From the NCBI GenBank assembly GCA_965652425.1, contig CBFGVX010000005.1:1-64000 (forward strand): a stretch of 64,000 nucleotides of DNA, read 5' to 3'. The notes under the pieces were generated by a model. It was not told the origin of the DNA. It saw nothing but the letters and a program-made list of their open reading frames with translations, and ran no database searches. This DNA comes from JANSXG01 sp965652425 (GTDB lineage: Bacteria; Planctomycetota; Phycisphaerae; Phycisphaerales; UBA1924). Below are positions 24,876 to 34,586 of the stretch, in pieces. Each line of letters starts with the position of its first letter. Position 1 is the stretch's first letter. The translations under genes were made by a program, and so were the position numbers.

Positions 24876-26528
24876 ATGCCCAAAACCCTCCTCTGCTGCC
24901 CCATCATGGTCGATGAGCCCGCCCTCGCGCTGCGCGATGCCGAGCAGGCGCGGGCGTCCGGGGCGGATCTGGTCGAGTACCGCATCGACCGGCTGTTCAA
25001 CGGCGAGGGCGACGATGAGGGCCAACGGGCCGTGCTGCAACTCGTGGCCGATTCGCCGTTGCCCTGCATCGTCACCTGCCGCAGCGCGGCGGAGGGCGGC
25101 GAGTACGACGGCGACGACTCGGCCCGCGTCTCCCTGATCGAAGCGCTCGGCACCAGCGACCACCCGCCGCGCTACATCGACTTCGAAGCCGCGGCGTACG
25201 ATCGCTCGGCCAACCTGCGCCAGAAGATCAACCTCGCCATCCAGCACGACAAGCAGGTCCGTGAGGTCTCAACCGGCCTGATCCTCTCGGCCCACGACTT
25301 CCATTCACGCCCGGCCAACCTCTTCGCGCTGCTCGCCTCCATGCGCTCGCACGACGCCGCGAAGGTCATCAAGCTCGCCTTCCGCGCCCGCTCCGTCCGC
25401 GACAACCTTGAGATCTTCGACATCCTGCGCGAGCGCGACCGCCCGACCATCGTGCTCGGCATGGACGAGCACGGGCTGATGAGCCGCGTGCTCGCGCCAA
25501 AGTTCGGCGGCTTCCTCACCTTCGCAGCGCTCACCGAGCAGGGCGGCACCGCGCCCGGCCAGCCGACCATCGCGGAACTGCGCGGGCGCTACCGCTTCGA
25601 TTCCATCTCAGAGAGCACGAAGGTCTACGCCGTCATCGGCGACCCGGTCGCGCACTCCATCTCGCCGGATGTCCACAACGCCGCGTTCGAGGCGGCGGAT
25701 CACGACGGCGTGTACCTGCCGCTGCGCATCGATGCCGGCTGGGAGCCCTTCAAGGCGACGCTGCTCAGTCTGCTCGCCTATAAGCCGCTCGACTTCACCG
25801 GCGCAAGCGTCACGATCCCGCACAAGGAGAACCTGCTGCGCCTGGCCACCGAGCAGGCCGCGGCGGGGGAGCCGTGGACGGTCTCGCCGATCGCGCTCGC
25901 GGCAGGCGCGGCGAACACGCTCACCGTGAATAGTGACGGCTCGGTCCGCATCGACAACACCGACGCCGCGGCGGTCGAGTCGCTGCTGCGCGAGGCGCTC
26001 GGGGGCGATCTGTCCCGTCGCTCGGTCGTCATCCTCGGCGCGGGGGGCGTGGCGCGCGGAGCCGCGGCGGCGCTGATGCTCGCCGGAGCGCGGGTCACCG
26101 TCTGCAACCGAACCCATGAGCGCGCGGAAACGCTCCGCGACGAACTGACCCGCGCATTGCCTGATGCTCCCGGCACCATCCGAGTTGAAGCATGGAATGA
26201 CCGCCACGCCATTGAAGCCGATGCGTGGATCAATTGCACGCCGATGGGCATGGCCGGGGGCGGGGCGGAGGACGAATCACCGCTGGATCTCGGCCTGCTG
26301 AAACGCGCCGACTGCGTCGTGATGGACACGGTCTACAGACCGCGAACCACGGCGCTTTTGGCGAGCGCGGCGGGCCGCGACGGAGTCCGAACGATCGACG
26401 GCGTGCGGATGTTCGTCGAGCAGGCGGTTGCCCAGAGCGAGAAATGGATCGGCCAGAACGCCTCACAAATGCCGATCCGAGCATTATTTACGCGAGTTTC
26501 CGAAGAAGTTCTTGCAACTCGAACCTGA
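24876..26528 (+). CDS. aroDE: Bifunctional 3-dehydroquinate dehydratase / shikimate dehydrogenase
   Basis: The 550-residue fusion joins a type I dehydroquinase (residues about 1-230; GADLVEYRIDRLF, the catalytic His in LSAHDFH and the Schiff-base Lys in AAKVIKLAF) to shikimate dehydrogenase (about 245-550; VIGDPVAHSISPDVHN, VTIPHKENL, and the NADP-binding ILGAGGVARGAAAAL). It carries out steps three and four of the shikimate pathway. Such fusions are known in plants, chlamydiae and planctomycetes. It starts just after the repeat element. Confidence 0.94.
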   Translation: MPKTLLCCPIMVDEPALALRDAEQARASGADLVEYRIDRLFNGEGDDEGQRAVLQLVADSPLPCIVTCRSAAEGGEYDGDDSARVSLIEALGTSDHPPRYIDFEAAAYDRSANLRQKINLAIQHDKQVREVSTGLILSAHDFHSRPANLFALLASMRSHDAAKVIKLAFRARSVRDNLEIFDILRERDRPTIVLGMDEHGLMSRVLAPKFGGFLTFAALTEQGGTAPGQPTIAELRGRYRFDSISESTKVYAVIGDPVAHSISPDVHNAAFEAADHDGVYLPLRIDAGWEPFKATLLSLLAYKPLDFTGASVTIPHKENLLRLATEQAAAGEPWTVSPIALAAGAANTLTVNSDGSVRIDNTDAAAVESLLREALGGDLSRRSVVILGAGGVARGAAAALMLAGARVTVCNRTHERAETLRDELTRALPDAPGTIRVEAWNDRHAIEADAWINCTPMGMAGGGAEDESPLDLGLLKRADCVVMDTVYRPRTTALLASAAGRDGVRTIDGVRMFVEQAVAQSEKWIGQNASQMPIRALFTRVSEEVLATRT

Positions 26529-26548
26529 TTCGCCCCCAATAGGAAGGT

Positions 26549-26935
26549 ATGAGGGCAACCCTGAAGCAGCCCGTTCTGTTTCCCCAGACCTACGGCTGGT
26601 ACATCACCGCCGCGGCTGCGGACACCGTGTTGACCGGAATCATTCTGACGCTCGGCGGCATCGAGCTGAACCTGATCGCCGCGGGCGTGATCAACCACTA
26701 CGGCCTTCTGGGCATGCTGCTGTTCAAGTTCGCGACCGTGTACACGGTGCTGCTGATCTGCGAGTACATCGGCCGGCATCGCGTCGCCACCGCCAAGCGC
26801 CTGGGCACCTGGGCGGTGATCATCAGCACGATCCCGGTTCTGGTGGGGCTGCACGAACTGGTCCGCTTCGGTCCGGAGCGTGGCCTGCTGGACCTGTTCG
26901 CACACCTCGGCAGCGCGGTCAGCCCCTGGCGCTGA
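26549..26935 (+). CDS. DUF5658-like membrane protein
   Basis: The 128-residue protein has three or four hydrophobic helices and a DTVLTGIILTLGGIELN block, followed by LLMLLFKFATVYTVLL, like small DUF5658-type membrane proteins in which D, G-x-E-x-N and K are conserved. Function unknown. It follows aroDE by 20 bases and may share its transcript. Its end faces the FabZ-like gene on the other strand, nine bases away. Confidence 0.6.
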   Translation: MRATLKQPVLFPQTYGWYITAAAADTVLTGIILTLGGIELNLIAAGVINHYGLLGMLLFKFATVYTVLLICEYIGRHRVATAKRLGTWAVIISTIPVLVGLHELVRFGPERGLLDLFAHLGSAVSPWR

Positions 26936-26943
26936 GGTGCCGG

Positions 26944-27465
26944 TCACTCGCCGGGGATGTCGAAGCCGCTGGTGCGGATGAGCGTCTTGAACGCCTCGCC
27001 GAACACAAAGTTGTGCTTGGGGAACGGCAGCCCGGCCATGTTGTGGTCGATGTGGCTGAACATGAGGTCGACCGCGCCGATGGTGGCGGTCTTGTGCGAG
27101 GCGTGGTCGATGGCCTCGATCGTGCCGAGGGTCGCCGCGCCGGAGTCGTCGAGCCGATCGATGGTCGCCGTGTAGCGGAGCGTCTGGCCGGGGACCGGGT
27201 CGAAATCGATCTCCGCCTTGGACACCTTGGCAAGGACGACCTTCTCCCGGAACTCGTTGGCGTGCCCGACGAGCACCCCGGCGGTCTGGGCCATGCCCTC
27301 GATGATCAGCGAGAACGGCATGACCGGCAGCGCTGGCAGTCCCCGGTCGGGGTCCGCCGCGAAGTGATCGTGGAGGTGCTCTTCGGCGAGCGAGATGTTC
27401 TTGATCGCCACCATCCGCTCACGCGGGACGAGTTCGACGATCCGGTCGATCCACATCCAGCGCAT
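26944..27465 (-). CDS. FabZ/FabA-like hot-dog dehydratase (second of the cluster)
   Basis: The 173-residue hot-dog protein has the catalytic His in LHDHFAADP and the catalytic Glu in IIEGMAQTAG, with a longer insertion between DHF and the PxMPF turn than usual FabZ. It is predicted to dehydrate 3-hydroxyacyl-ACP or a related acyl chain. It is the last gene of a minus-strand FabZ, ACP, FabZ cluster, 40 bases after the ACP gene. Confidence 0.82.
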   Translation of the reverse strand: MRWMWIDRIVELVPRERMVAIKNISLAEEHLHDHFAADPDRGLPALPVMPFSLIIEGMAQTAGVLVGHANEFREKVVLAKVSKAEIDFDPVPGQTLRYTATIDRLDDSGAATLGTIEAIDHASHKTATIGAVDLMFSHIDHNMAGLPFPKHNFVFGEAFKTLIRTSGFDIPGE

Positions 27466-27505
27466 GGCGGTCGGCTCCGGAGCGGGGCGGGGTGGGTGGT
27501 GTGGC

Positions 27506-27901
27506 TCAGGCGCTGGCGGTCTGGTTCAGCTTGCGTTCGACGAAGTTCACCAGCACATCGACGGTGAAGACCTGGCCGACCTTGGAAAGCTGGGGGTCCT
27601 TCTCGAACTCCGAAAAATCGGCGTGAGGCATCTTCGCCTTCATCTCGGCGAGGCCCTTGCCCGTGATCTTGCCGTCCTGCACGAACTCGGGGTTCTGCGC
27701 GGCCCCATCGGGGAACAGCTCGCCCTGGGCGATCTTGAAGCCGAACTCCTGCTCCAGCTTGAAGGAGATGTCCAGAAAGTCGATCGATTCGGCGCCGAGG
27801 TCGGTCGTCAACTTGGCTTCCGGGGTGACCTCGTCATCATCCACGCCGAGGGCGTCGACCAGAACTTCCTGAACCTTCTCGAAGATGTCGTCACGCGTCA
27901 T
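27506..27901 (-). CDS. Acyl carrier protein, elongated
   Basis: From ATG 27901 (MTRDDIFEKV) the protein has 131 residues, about 50 more than AcpP. The phosphopantetheine Ser is in GAESIDFLDI. The extra part lies after helix 3 (about residues 62-110) and contains charged, Gly-rich sequence before the final helix VDVLVNFVERKL. A frame extension to 28006 looks non-coding. It stands between two FabZ-like genes and probably serves a dedicated acyl chain path rather than bulk fatty acid synthesis. Confidence 0.85.
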   Translation of the reverse strand: MTRDDIFEKVQEVLVDALGVDDDEVTPEAKLTTDLGAESIDFLDISFKLEQEFGFKIAQGELFPDGAAQNPEFVQDGKITGKGLAEMKAKMPHADFSEFEKDPQLSKVGQVFTVDVLVNFVERKLNQTASA

Positions 27902-28033
27902 GCTGCTGGTGCTCGCTGGTGATCGGGTGAAACCGGACGCACGGAATTGGCGCGGCACGGAAGATACCCTGTGTTGATGTAGAAAATGCCGGGCGCGCCC
28001 GAACACCCATTATGCACACTTCCCCGCTGCTCG

Positions 28034-28453
28034 TCACCCCGGCTGAGCCGCGCCGGGGCGCACCGGCCGGAGCGTGAGCCGCCCGGAGACGCAGTTTGTT
28101 CCCTCTGCCTGGGGCTGATCGGGCTTGTGGACGGTCGCGCTGGCCTTGAAATCGATCGATCCGTCATCCGATCGCTTCATCAACGCGACTTCGATCCGCA
28201 TCGTGTCGCCGGGGGCCACGAACATGCCGTACTTCAGGGCTTTCACGCGGCAAAGCGCGTATCGCTCGCTCGTACCGGCCTCGGCCAGCCGCCTTGCTGC
28301 CTGGGTGCAGGCCTCGATCATCATGACCCCCGGCAGCACCGGAAAGGTTGGAAAATGGTCCTGTAGGTATTCCTCGGCGTTCGTGACCGCCTTCAGGGCC
28401 ACGATCCGCTCGTCCGTCTGTTCCAGTACCGCATCGATGAGGTCGAAGTGCAT
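28034..28453 (-). CDS. FabZ-like 3-hydroxyacyl-ACP dehydratase
   Basis: From ATG 28453 (MHFDLIDAVL) the 139-residue product matches FabZ: the catalytic His in LQDHFPTFPVLPGVMMIEA and the Glu of MIEAC, where FabZ has xEAxAQ. Here the position after EA is C-TQAA, still typical. It begins the FabZ, ACP, FabZ cluster. The longer frame to 28624 overlaps the divergent gene and is not family-like. Confidence 0.85.
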   Translation of the reverse strand: MHFDLIDAVLEQTDERIVALKAVTNAEEYLQDHFPTFPVLPGVMMIEACTQAARRLAEAGTSERYALCRVKALKYGMFVAPGDTMRIEVALMKRSDDGSIDFKASATVHKPDQPQAEGTNCVSGRLTLRPVRPGAAQPG

Positions 28454-28526
28454 AGGGCATCCAGCGTAGCGGCAATTTGCCCGATCGACCGGCTCCGCTA
28501 CGCCGAAGCCGCGTACGATCGGGGTT

Positions 28527-29396
28527 GTGCAGACCGCCGATGATGCCGCCAAGCCGATGTTCTGCCCCCGATGCCAGCATGATCTGACCGGCATCGTTCC
28601 TGTCGAAACGGGCGTGCCATACACCTGCTCTGAGTGCGGCAGACCATTCGATCCGGAAGACCCTCGTTCCTACGCCCCCCGCCAGCGCTCCCGGCTTGAG
28701 GTGTTGCTGCTCCGCCGCATCGCCCCGGTGACGATGCTGGTCCTGCTGGTGTTCACGCTGCTCTGGTACGCGTGGATCCCGCGTCCCTTGGCGATGTTCG
28801 GGCGGTGGGGACCCTCGCCCGAGTCCGTTCGCTTCCCGGAGCGCTCGACCCTCTGGGTCTGGCGTGACACGCTGTACGGTCCGGAATCGATCCGAACCGG
28901 CAATTCCGTTTCCGAGGCGTGGGTATGGAATGGGCGGGTCCGCTCGGTCCGTTCCTTCGCGCTGTCTGGCGGCAAGGCGGACACCGCCACTCCGGCCTGG
29001 GAGGTTCTGTGGAACCCGGCAGGCCCCGACACCCCGGATGGTCAATGGACGATGCGCGTCCTGCGACCGATCCCGCTGAGCTTCGATCTGCTGGAGGGGT
29101 TTAGGGCCACGCGCGAGCGGATCCTCGGCATCGTGGTGGGGGAGCACGACTCATCGATCACCGTCGAGCCCTTCGAGGTCACCGGCAGCGAAGCCGAGAT
29201 CCTCTCGGCGTACATCCGGGCCACCCGGGTGAGCGTCCGCCCGATCCGCTCCGAGCGAGATCAGGAGTGGTTCTGGATCTTCGATGCCGATCTCGACCGG
29301 CTCATCCGTGTGGACGAGGCCGAACTCCAGCGCCGGGGCATCGAGCCGCTGGACCGCACCGGGCTGATGGATTTCCAGCTCGAAAACCGTCCTTGA
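28527..29396 (+). CDS. Zinc-ribbon membrane protein, planctomycete type
   Basis: The 289-residue protein has an N-terminal zinc ribbon (FCPRCQHDLTG ... YTCSECGRPFDP) and one membrane helix at about residues 66-88, then a soluble C-terminal domain without known motifs. Proteins with this CxxCxxDLxG/CxECGRxFDP pattern are frequent in planctomycetes. Its start is a GTG at 28527. It precedes purM by 60 bases. Confidence 0.7.
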   Translation: MQTADDAAKPMFCPRCQHDLTGIVPVETGVPYTCSECGRPFDPEDPRSYAPRQRSRLEVLLLRRIAPVTMLVLLVFTLLWYAWIPRPLAMFGRWGPSPESVRFPERSTLWVWRDTLYGPESIRTGNSVSEAWVWNGRVRSVRSFALSGGKADTATPAWEVLWNPAGPDTPDGQWTMRVLRPIPLSFDLLEGFRATRERILGIVVGEHDSSITVEPFEVTGSEAEILSAYIRATRVSVRPIRSERDQEWFWIFDADLDRLIRVDEAELQRRGIEPLDRTGLMDFQLENRP

Positions 29397-29458
29397 AGAT
29401 CGCTCGATCCGCGCCGGACCGGGCCGGTCCCATCGTCCGAACCGGTATGATCAGGACC

Positions 29459-30538
29459 ATGGCGACCAGCGACAAACCCGGCCTGACCTACGCCGAATCG
29501 GGCGTATCCATCGAAGAGGGCGATCGATTCGCCTCTCTGATCCAGCAGCACATGCGCCGGACCCATGGGCCGCGTGTTCTGGCCAACGAAGGCGGCTTTG
29601 CCGGTCTGTTGCGCCTGGATTTCAACGAAAAGCTGTTCAAGCGGAACTTCAAGGACCCCGTTCTGGTGTCCTGCACCGATGGGGTCGGCACCAAGATCCG
29701 CATCGCTCTGGACATGGGCAAGTTCGACACCATCGGGATCGATCTGGTCGCGATGAATGTGAACGATCTCGTGGTCGAAGGGGCCGAACCGCTGCTGTTC
29801 CTCGATTACATCGCGGTGAACAAGGTGGTTCCCGAGCAGCTCGAACAGGTCATCAAGGGCATCGCCGAGGCCTGCCGCGTGTGCGACGCCGCGCTGCTCG
29901 GCGGCGAGACCGCCGAGATGGGCGACATGTACCGGGAGGGCGACCTCGACCTCGCCGGCTTCGCGGTTGGCGTGCTCGAACTGGACCGCGCGATCGACTC
30001 CGACCGCGTGGAGCCGGGCGACATCGTGCTCGGGCTCGCCAGCGACGGCGTGCACTCGAACGGGTATTCGCTGGTCCGTGCGGTGGTGCGCGAGGCGGGG
30101 CTCGACCTGCACAAGGTGTACCCGGAGCTCGATGAGAAGCAGACGCTGGGGGAGGTTCTGCTCACGCCGACGCGCCTCTACGCGCCGTCGATCGTCGCCC
30201 TGCTGAAGAACTACAAGGTGAAGAAGGTCGTCAGCGGCATGGCCCACATCACCGGCGGCGGGCTGGCGGGCAACCTCGATCGCGCGCTGCACGACGGCGT
30301 TGATGCGAAGATCAAAGCCGGTTCCTGGAAGATCCCGCCCGTGTTCGAGTTTCTGCAGAAGCACGGCAACATCGCCGACGAGGAAATGGCCCGCGTGTTC
30401 AACATGGGCGTCGGCTACTGCCTGATCGTGCGCCCGAACTTCGCATCCAGCGTGGCGCGTCAGCTCGAAAAATCCGGCGAAACCGTCTTCGAGATCGGCG
30501 AGATCGTGCGCGGCTCAGGAACTGTCCGCATCGGCTGA
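29459..30538 (+). CDS. purM: Phosphoribosylformylglycinamidine cyclo-ligase (AIR synthetase)
   Basis: The 359-residue protein (ATG 29459, MATSDKPGLTYAESGV) has the PurM blocks: LTYAESGVSIEEGD, VSCTDGVGTKIRIA, VNDLVVEGAEPLLFLDY, LGGETAEMGDMY and GMAHITGGGLAGNL. It uses ATP to close the imidazole ring of aminoimidazole ribotide, step five of purine synthesis. A start at 29447 is also possible. Its 3' end overlaps the convergent flippase-like gene by 24 bases. Confidence 0.95.
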   Translation: MATSDKPGLTYAESGVSIEEGDRFASLIQQHMRRTHGPRVLANEGGFAGLLRLDFNEKLFKRNFKDPVLVSCTDGVGTKIRIALDMGKFDTIGIDLVAMNVNDLVVEGAEPLLFLDYIAVNKVVPEQLEQVIKGIAEACRVCDAALLGGETAEMGDMYREGDLDLAGFAVGVLELDRAIDSDRVEPGDIVLGLASDGVHSNGYSLVRAVVREAGLDLHKVYPELDEKQTLGEVLLTPTRLYAPSIVALLKNYKVKKVVSGMAHITGGGLAGNLDRALHDGVDAKIKAGSWKIPPVFEFLQKHGNIADEEMARVFNMGVGYCLIVRPNFASSVARQLEKSGETVFEIGEIVRGSGTVRIG

Positions 30539-31441
30539 ATCATTCACCCCAAGCGCACGCCTGCGCCGAGCGATCCACAGCGCGCCGATCAGCCCCAGCG
30601 GCACGGCCACCAGCACCTCTGCCCCCCGATCGAGCAGCGCGATGCCCAGACCGGTCTGCGTGGTCATGCCCATCGCGAACACGCCTGCGGCGAAGCCGAC
30701 CGCCCACTCGCGCACGCCCAGCCCGTTGGGCGCGATCGGCACCAGCAGCGCGATCTGCACGAGCGAAGCGACCGTGAGCGCTGCGACCGGCGAAACCGGC
30801 TCGCCGAGGATGGCCGCGCTGAGTGCGAATCGCAGCGCCCACACGCCCAGTTCGACCGTGCGCACGCTCACCACCGCGAGGTACCGCCACGCGTGGGGCC
30901 AACGGGTTGACCGATGCATCACGAACGCCAACAGACAACACACAAATGCGCCGCTCGCCCCGATGCCCGTCCCGCCCCAGCCCGCCCAGCCGAGGGGGGC
31001 GGCGACCGTGAGCAGCAGGATCACGAGCAACGCCGCGGCGATCCCCGACAGAGCGCCGGCCTCGAGGATGACTTTGGCCGAGTCCTTCACCGCGATGCGG
31101 TTCACCACGCGGTGGTAGGTGACCCGGCTGACCATGCCCGGCCACAGGGGGAGGTAGTTCAGCAGCCACGCCGCGGCGATGAGTGCTCCCATCTCGGAAG
31201 GGTGAACCGTGCCGTAGCGGCGCGTCAGGATCCAGAAATTCGTAGCGGTGAGGATCGGGGTGATCGCGACGGCACCGATCAGCGCGACGAACATCCAAGC
31301 CGGCGCGTTCGCCGCATTGCCGATCAGCCCCCGTGCGGCGTCCTGGCGAGTCACGATCGCCACCACCGCCGCACCGATCAGCATCAGGCCGACCAGCGCG
31401 CCCAGAAGGCGCAGGGTGCGGCGGGAGCCGTGGGTGCTCAT
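30515..31441 (-). CDS. UPF0104/LPG-synthase-type integral membrane protein
   Basis: The 308-residue protein has about eight membrane helices and the family turn PIAPNGLGVREWA, with YLPLWPGMVSRVTYHR near the middle, as in the flippase-like domain of lysylphosphatidylglycerol synthases and AglD-type proteins. It probably moves or modifies a lipid. The start overlaps the stop of the upstream secreted protein gene by four bases, so they form one operon. Confidence 0.8.
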   Translation of the reverse strand: MSTHGSRRTLRLLGALVGLMLIGAAVVAIVTRQDAARGLIGNAANAPAWMFVALIGAVAITPILTATNFWILTRRYGTVHPSEMGALIAAAWLLNYLPLWPGMVSRVTYHRVVNRIAVKDSAKVILEAGALSGIAAALLVILLLTVAAPLGWAGWGGTGIGASGAFVCCLLAFVMHRSTRWPHAWRYLAVVSVRTVELGVWALRFALSAAILGEPVSPVAALTVASLVQIALLVPIAPNGLGVREWAVGFAAGVFAMGMTTQTGLGIALLDRGAEVLVAVPLGLIGALWIARRRRALGVNDSADADSS

Positions 31442-34400
31442 TGACCTTGGGGCGTGCCGAGCATGCCCTCATCGATGTCGAGCACAGGGGCAGCGGGCGA
31501 AGTATCGGGATCGATATCGACGGCTTCATCCTCGGTGAGGAACCCGCCTTCTTCGAGGACCGAGCCGAGCACCGCCGCGAACTCGGCCACGGCGGGGTCC
31601 GAGCTGTTTCGGGCCATATCGAGAAGCGGCTCATCGGCGGCGCGGGTGAGCGAGACGATCGCCGCGACCAGCAGCAGGTCTGCCCCTTCCTCATCGGCGA
31701 GCGTGCCGCGGCTGTAGCGTTCATTCAGCGTCGAGCGGAGGCCTCGGCGAAGTTCCTGATCCGTGTTGAGAAGGCCCAGTTCGCTGACCCGGAGCAGCAG
31801 CAGCGTAAAATGCTCGGACGAAAGGGTGCCCGCGCGTTCGAGCAGCGCGCTGCGGAGCAGGCGGGCTTGCCCCTCGTTCGAAGCTGGGTCCTGTCCGGAT
31901 GAATGCAGCAGAGATGTCGCGTAAAGGATCGTGTGCGCGAGTTCCGTGCCCTGCCCCGCCCTGAGTCGCTCGGCGAGCACTTCGGCGGACATTGATGGCA
32001 TTTTGATGCGCAGAAGACGATCCGTGCTCGTGCTGACCGACATCGGCCCGGCCGAGAAATTCTGCGAAGTCGAGCCGTCGGCGTTGCGCCGTGTGGACTG
32101 GACAAAGCCCTGTGCGATGCTCCACTGGATCGTGACGCGCTCGGTGAGGTCGCGATCGAGAATCTCGCCGGCGTTGCCGCGCCCTGCCCAGATCGGGATG
32201 GCGATCGTTTCGTTGGGTTCGAGCCGGAGCACGCGATTGGCATCCACGACTTCGAGCAGCCGCCGTCCGACACCGACGACCTCCTGCTCGATGAGCTGCT
32301 CGACCCGCGCTTCGATCTCGCGAGGGAAGGGTGCATCGGGCGCGAGATTCAACTCGCGCCTGGCCTGCTGGCGAAGCGCTTCACGAATACTCTCGGTGTA
32401 AGCCGTTCCCTCGACGGAAATCTGAGGCGTGAGCAGGAACCGGCTGTTGATCGGGCTGTTCGGGCCCACGGCGAGCGGTCGGCCCGCCGTGTTGCTGAGC
32501 AGGAGCACCAACTCCGCACGATCGAGCGGGCCGAGGGTCGTCTTGGTGGGACGGACGGTCAGCGACATGAACTCGCGAGGCGAGCGCGTATAGCGCTCGA
32601 TCCACGGCGCAAAGCTCAGCGCGTAGCGGTCGAGTTCGCGAACATACGGTGGCAGCGACGGGTCGCTGCCCGTGATGGTCCTCGTGCGATCTTTCGCGAT
32701 GCACGCCAGAACCGTCTGGGGGAATTCGATGCGTAACCGGTCGAAGAGCTCGATGGCCCGATCCGTGTTGCCCGATCGGTACTCGGTCATGGCCAGGGCG
32801 TAGATGGCCGTGGCATCGCGCTCGGCGATGGGCGTCAGCAGTTCTCGTGCGGTTTCGAAGTCGCCGCGATTGCAGGCGATCCAGCCGCGATACCGCTGCA
32901 CGGCGTCGGGCTCGAGCGACTCTTCGCCGAGTGCCTCGATCAACGCATCGAGCCGCGACTCTGCCAGATCCGCGGAAAGCTCGGAAACCAGGAGCATCCA
33001 GATCATCTCGAGCGCGAGGTTGAACTCGAACATTCGCACGGCCTGCGGGTCGAGGCCTTCTGCGCTTCGGAGGTTTCGGTTCAGCTCGCGCGCGGACAGC
33101 AGGTACCGCGTCGCCGCCTCGTGGATCGGGTTGATCTCCCGACGGTTGCGGGCTTCAAGCCCGGCGAGGGTCTGGATCTGCTCGGGGCTGGCGTTCGGAT
33201 ATTCCCGGCGAAGCTCGGCCACGCGCTGCTCTGTCGGTGCCAGCGGTTCGATGAAACCCGAGAGCCCGAAGGGATTGAGTTCGGTCGAATACTCATCCCG
33301 CGCAAGGGGCCTCTGCGTGAAGGCCATTGCTCGCGCTTCGTCCTCGGGCTGCCCGACAAGGGTGAGCAGTCGGAACAGTTCGAGCTGGTGAGGAAGCAGC
33401 GGGAAACTGCGCTGGCCGAGCGCCTCCTGCATCTGCTGCGGCGTGAACCCGCGCTCGCGCATGGCGCGGATCTCCGCGAGAAACGCCGCCTCGAGTTGGC
33501 CTTGGGCATCCGTGATGAACGACAGCACCTGACGAGGGCCTTTGCTCTGCCAGGTCGAGATGAGGTAGTCGTTGACCCTGGTTTCATCGTAAAACTGCGG
33601 CTGGGTCAGCATCGCCCGGCTCATGAAGTCCGCGCCACTCCGCCCCAGAAGGTCGCGCATGCGATCGAGGTAGCGCAGCGCACCCTCGTACGCGCCGTGA
33701 GCGAGCAGTTCGATCGCGGCGTTCTCGTACGCGCCGATGTCCAAGGGATCGGACTGCAGCACATTCGCGATCAGCTCGAACCGCTCCAGAGGCGTGTCGG
33801 CGAACTGAAGAAGCACGCTGGCGTACAGAGCCGCGGCGTTCTTGTTGGTCCCGTCCAGAAGCGTCGATTCGGTCAGAAGTTCAAGGAAACGCTCCTGATC
33901 GCCCTCCTCGCGCGCGAGCAGGGCCGCGTCCAGGGCCAGACGCGAACGGATCGTGGCCCGAAGGCCCTGGCCAGACGGCCCCAGAAGCCGGTCGTACGCC
34001 GCCCGGCGTTCCTCGACCGTGTTCAGCCGACCGATCTGCGTGTCGATCAGGCGGAGTTGAGCGATCGTGTCGCGGGTGTCCAGTCGGATCAGCTCGCGCG
34101 TCGCCTCGATCATGCGCGGTGCATCATCGGCGGCGGTCCAGGCCTCGATCTCGTGCCGGAGCAATTCGGCATCGGTCGGCGCGGTCCGTCGGGCCAGGCG
34201 CAGGCCCAGGGCCGTGAGCCGGTAGTCCCCGGTGCTCGGGCTGATGAGATTCCGCGAACGGCGAAGGAGCGTCCGAGCCAGAAGGTCCCCTCCGGCTCTC
34301 GAGATGGTCTGCATCTCCGATTGGGATTGGGCCTGATCGCGAGGGCGCTCGGTGGGGCGACGCGCGTCCTGCGCGACCGAAACCGAAGCACCGGCAGCCA

Positions 34401-34503
34401 GGACAACAATCGCGCTGCACCACATCGCCGAGTTGAGGACCCGCCTGCATGAACGGGGGAGAGGTCGGCGCTTGGTGTCATTCGGGCGTGTGTTGTGTGG
34501 CAT
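31438..34503 (-). CDS. Large secreted helical protein (TPR-like), unknown function
   Basis: From ATG 34503 (MPHNTRPNDTKRR) the product has 1021 residues. A signal peptide (hydrophobic core about residues 23-45, ending VSVAQ) is followed by long helical, TPR-like repeats with LLRHEIEAW, YRGWIACNRGDFETARELL, AIYALAMTEYRSGNTDRAIELF blocks and Arg/Glu-rich helices. It is probably periplasmic. The frame upstream to 34764 is non-coding in character. It forms an operon with the membrane protein 34587-34949 upstream and the flippase-like gene downstream. Confidence 0.75.
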   Translation of the reverse strand: MPHNTRPNDTKRRPLPRSCRRVLNSAMWCSAIVVLAAGASVSVAQDARRPTERPRDQAQSQSEMQTISRAGGDLLARTLLRRSRNLISPSTGDYRLTALGLRLARRTAPTDAELLRHEIEAWTAADDAPRMIEATRELIRLDTRDTIAQLRLIDTQIGRLNTVEERRAAYDRLLGPSGQGLRATIRSRLALDAALLAREEGDQERFLELLTESTLLDGTNKNAAALYASVLLQFADTPLERFELIANVLQSDPLDIGAYENAAIELLAHGAYEGALRYLDRMRDLLGRSGADFMSRAMLTQPQFYDETRVNDYLISTWQSKGPRQVLSFITDAQGQLEAAFLAEIRAMRERGFTPQQMQEALGQRSFPLLPHQLELFRLLTLVGQPEDEARAMAFTQRPLARDEYSTELNPFGLSGFIEPLAPTEQRVAELRREYPNASPEQIQTLAGLEARNRREINPIHEAATRYLLSARELNRNLRSAEGLDPQAVRMFEFNLALEMIWMLLVSELSADLAESRLDALIEALGEESLEPDAVQRYRGWIACNRGDFETARELLTPIAERDATAIYALAMTEYRSGNTDRAIELFDRLRIEFPQTVLACIAKDRTRTITGSDPSLPPYVRELDRYALSFAPWIERYTRSPREFMSLTVRPTKTTLGPLDRAELVLLLSNTAGRPLAVGPNSPINSRFLLTPQISVEGTAYTESIREALRQQARRELNLAPDAPFPREIEARVEQLIEQEVVGVGRRLLEVVDANRVLRLEPNETIAIPIWAGRGNAGEILDRDLTERVTIQWSIAQGFVQSTRRNADGSTSQNFSAGPMSVSTSTDRLLRIKMPSMSAEVLAERLRAGQGTELAHTILYATSLLHSSGQDPASNEGQARLLRSALLERAGTLSSEHFTLLLLRVSELGLLNTDQELRRGLRSTLNERYSRGTLADEEGADLLLVAAIVSLTRAADEPLLDMARNSSDPAVAEFAAVLGSVLEEGGFLTEDEAVDIDPDTSPAAPVLDIDEGMLGTPQGQ

Positions 34504-34586
34504 GGGGTCCTGGCGTCCTGCGGGTTCGTCGGCTGGGGCGTGCGCGGCGTGGTCCGGAGATCGCACCGTCCTGCTGTCAGGATAGA

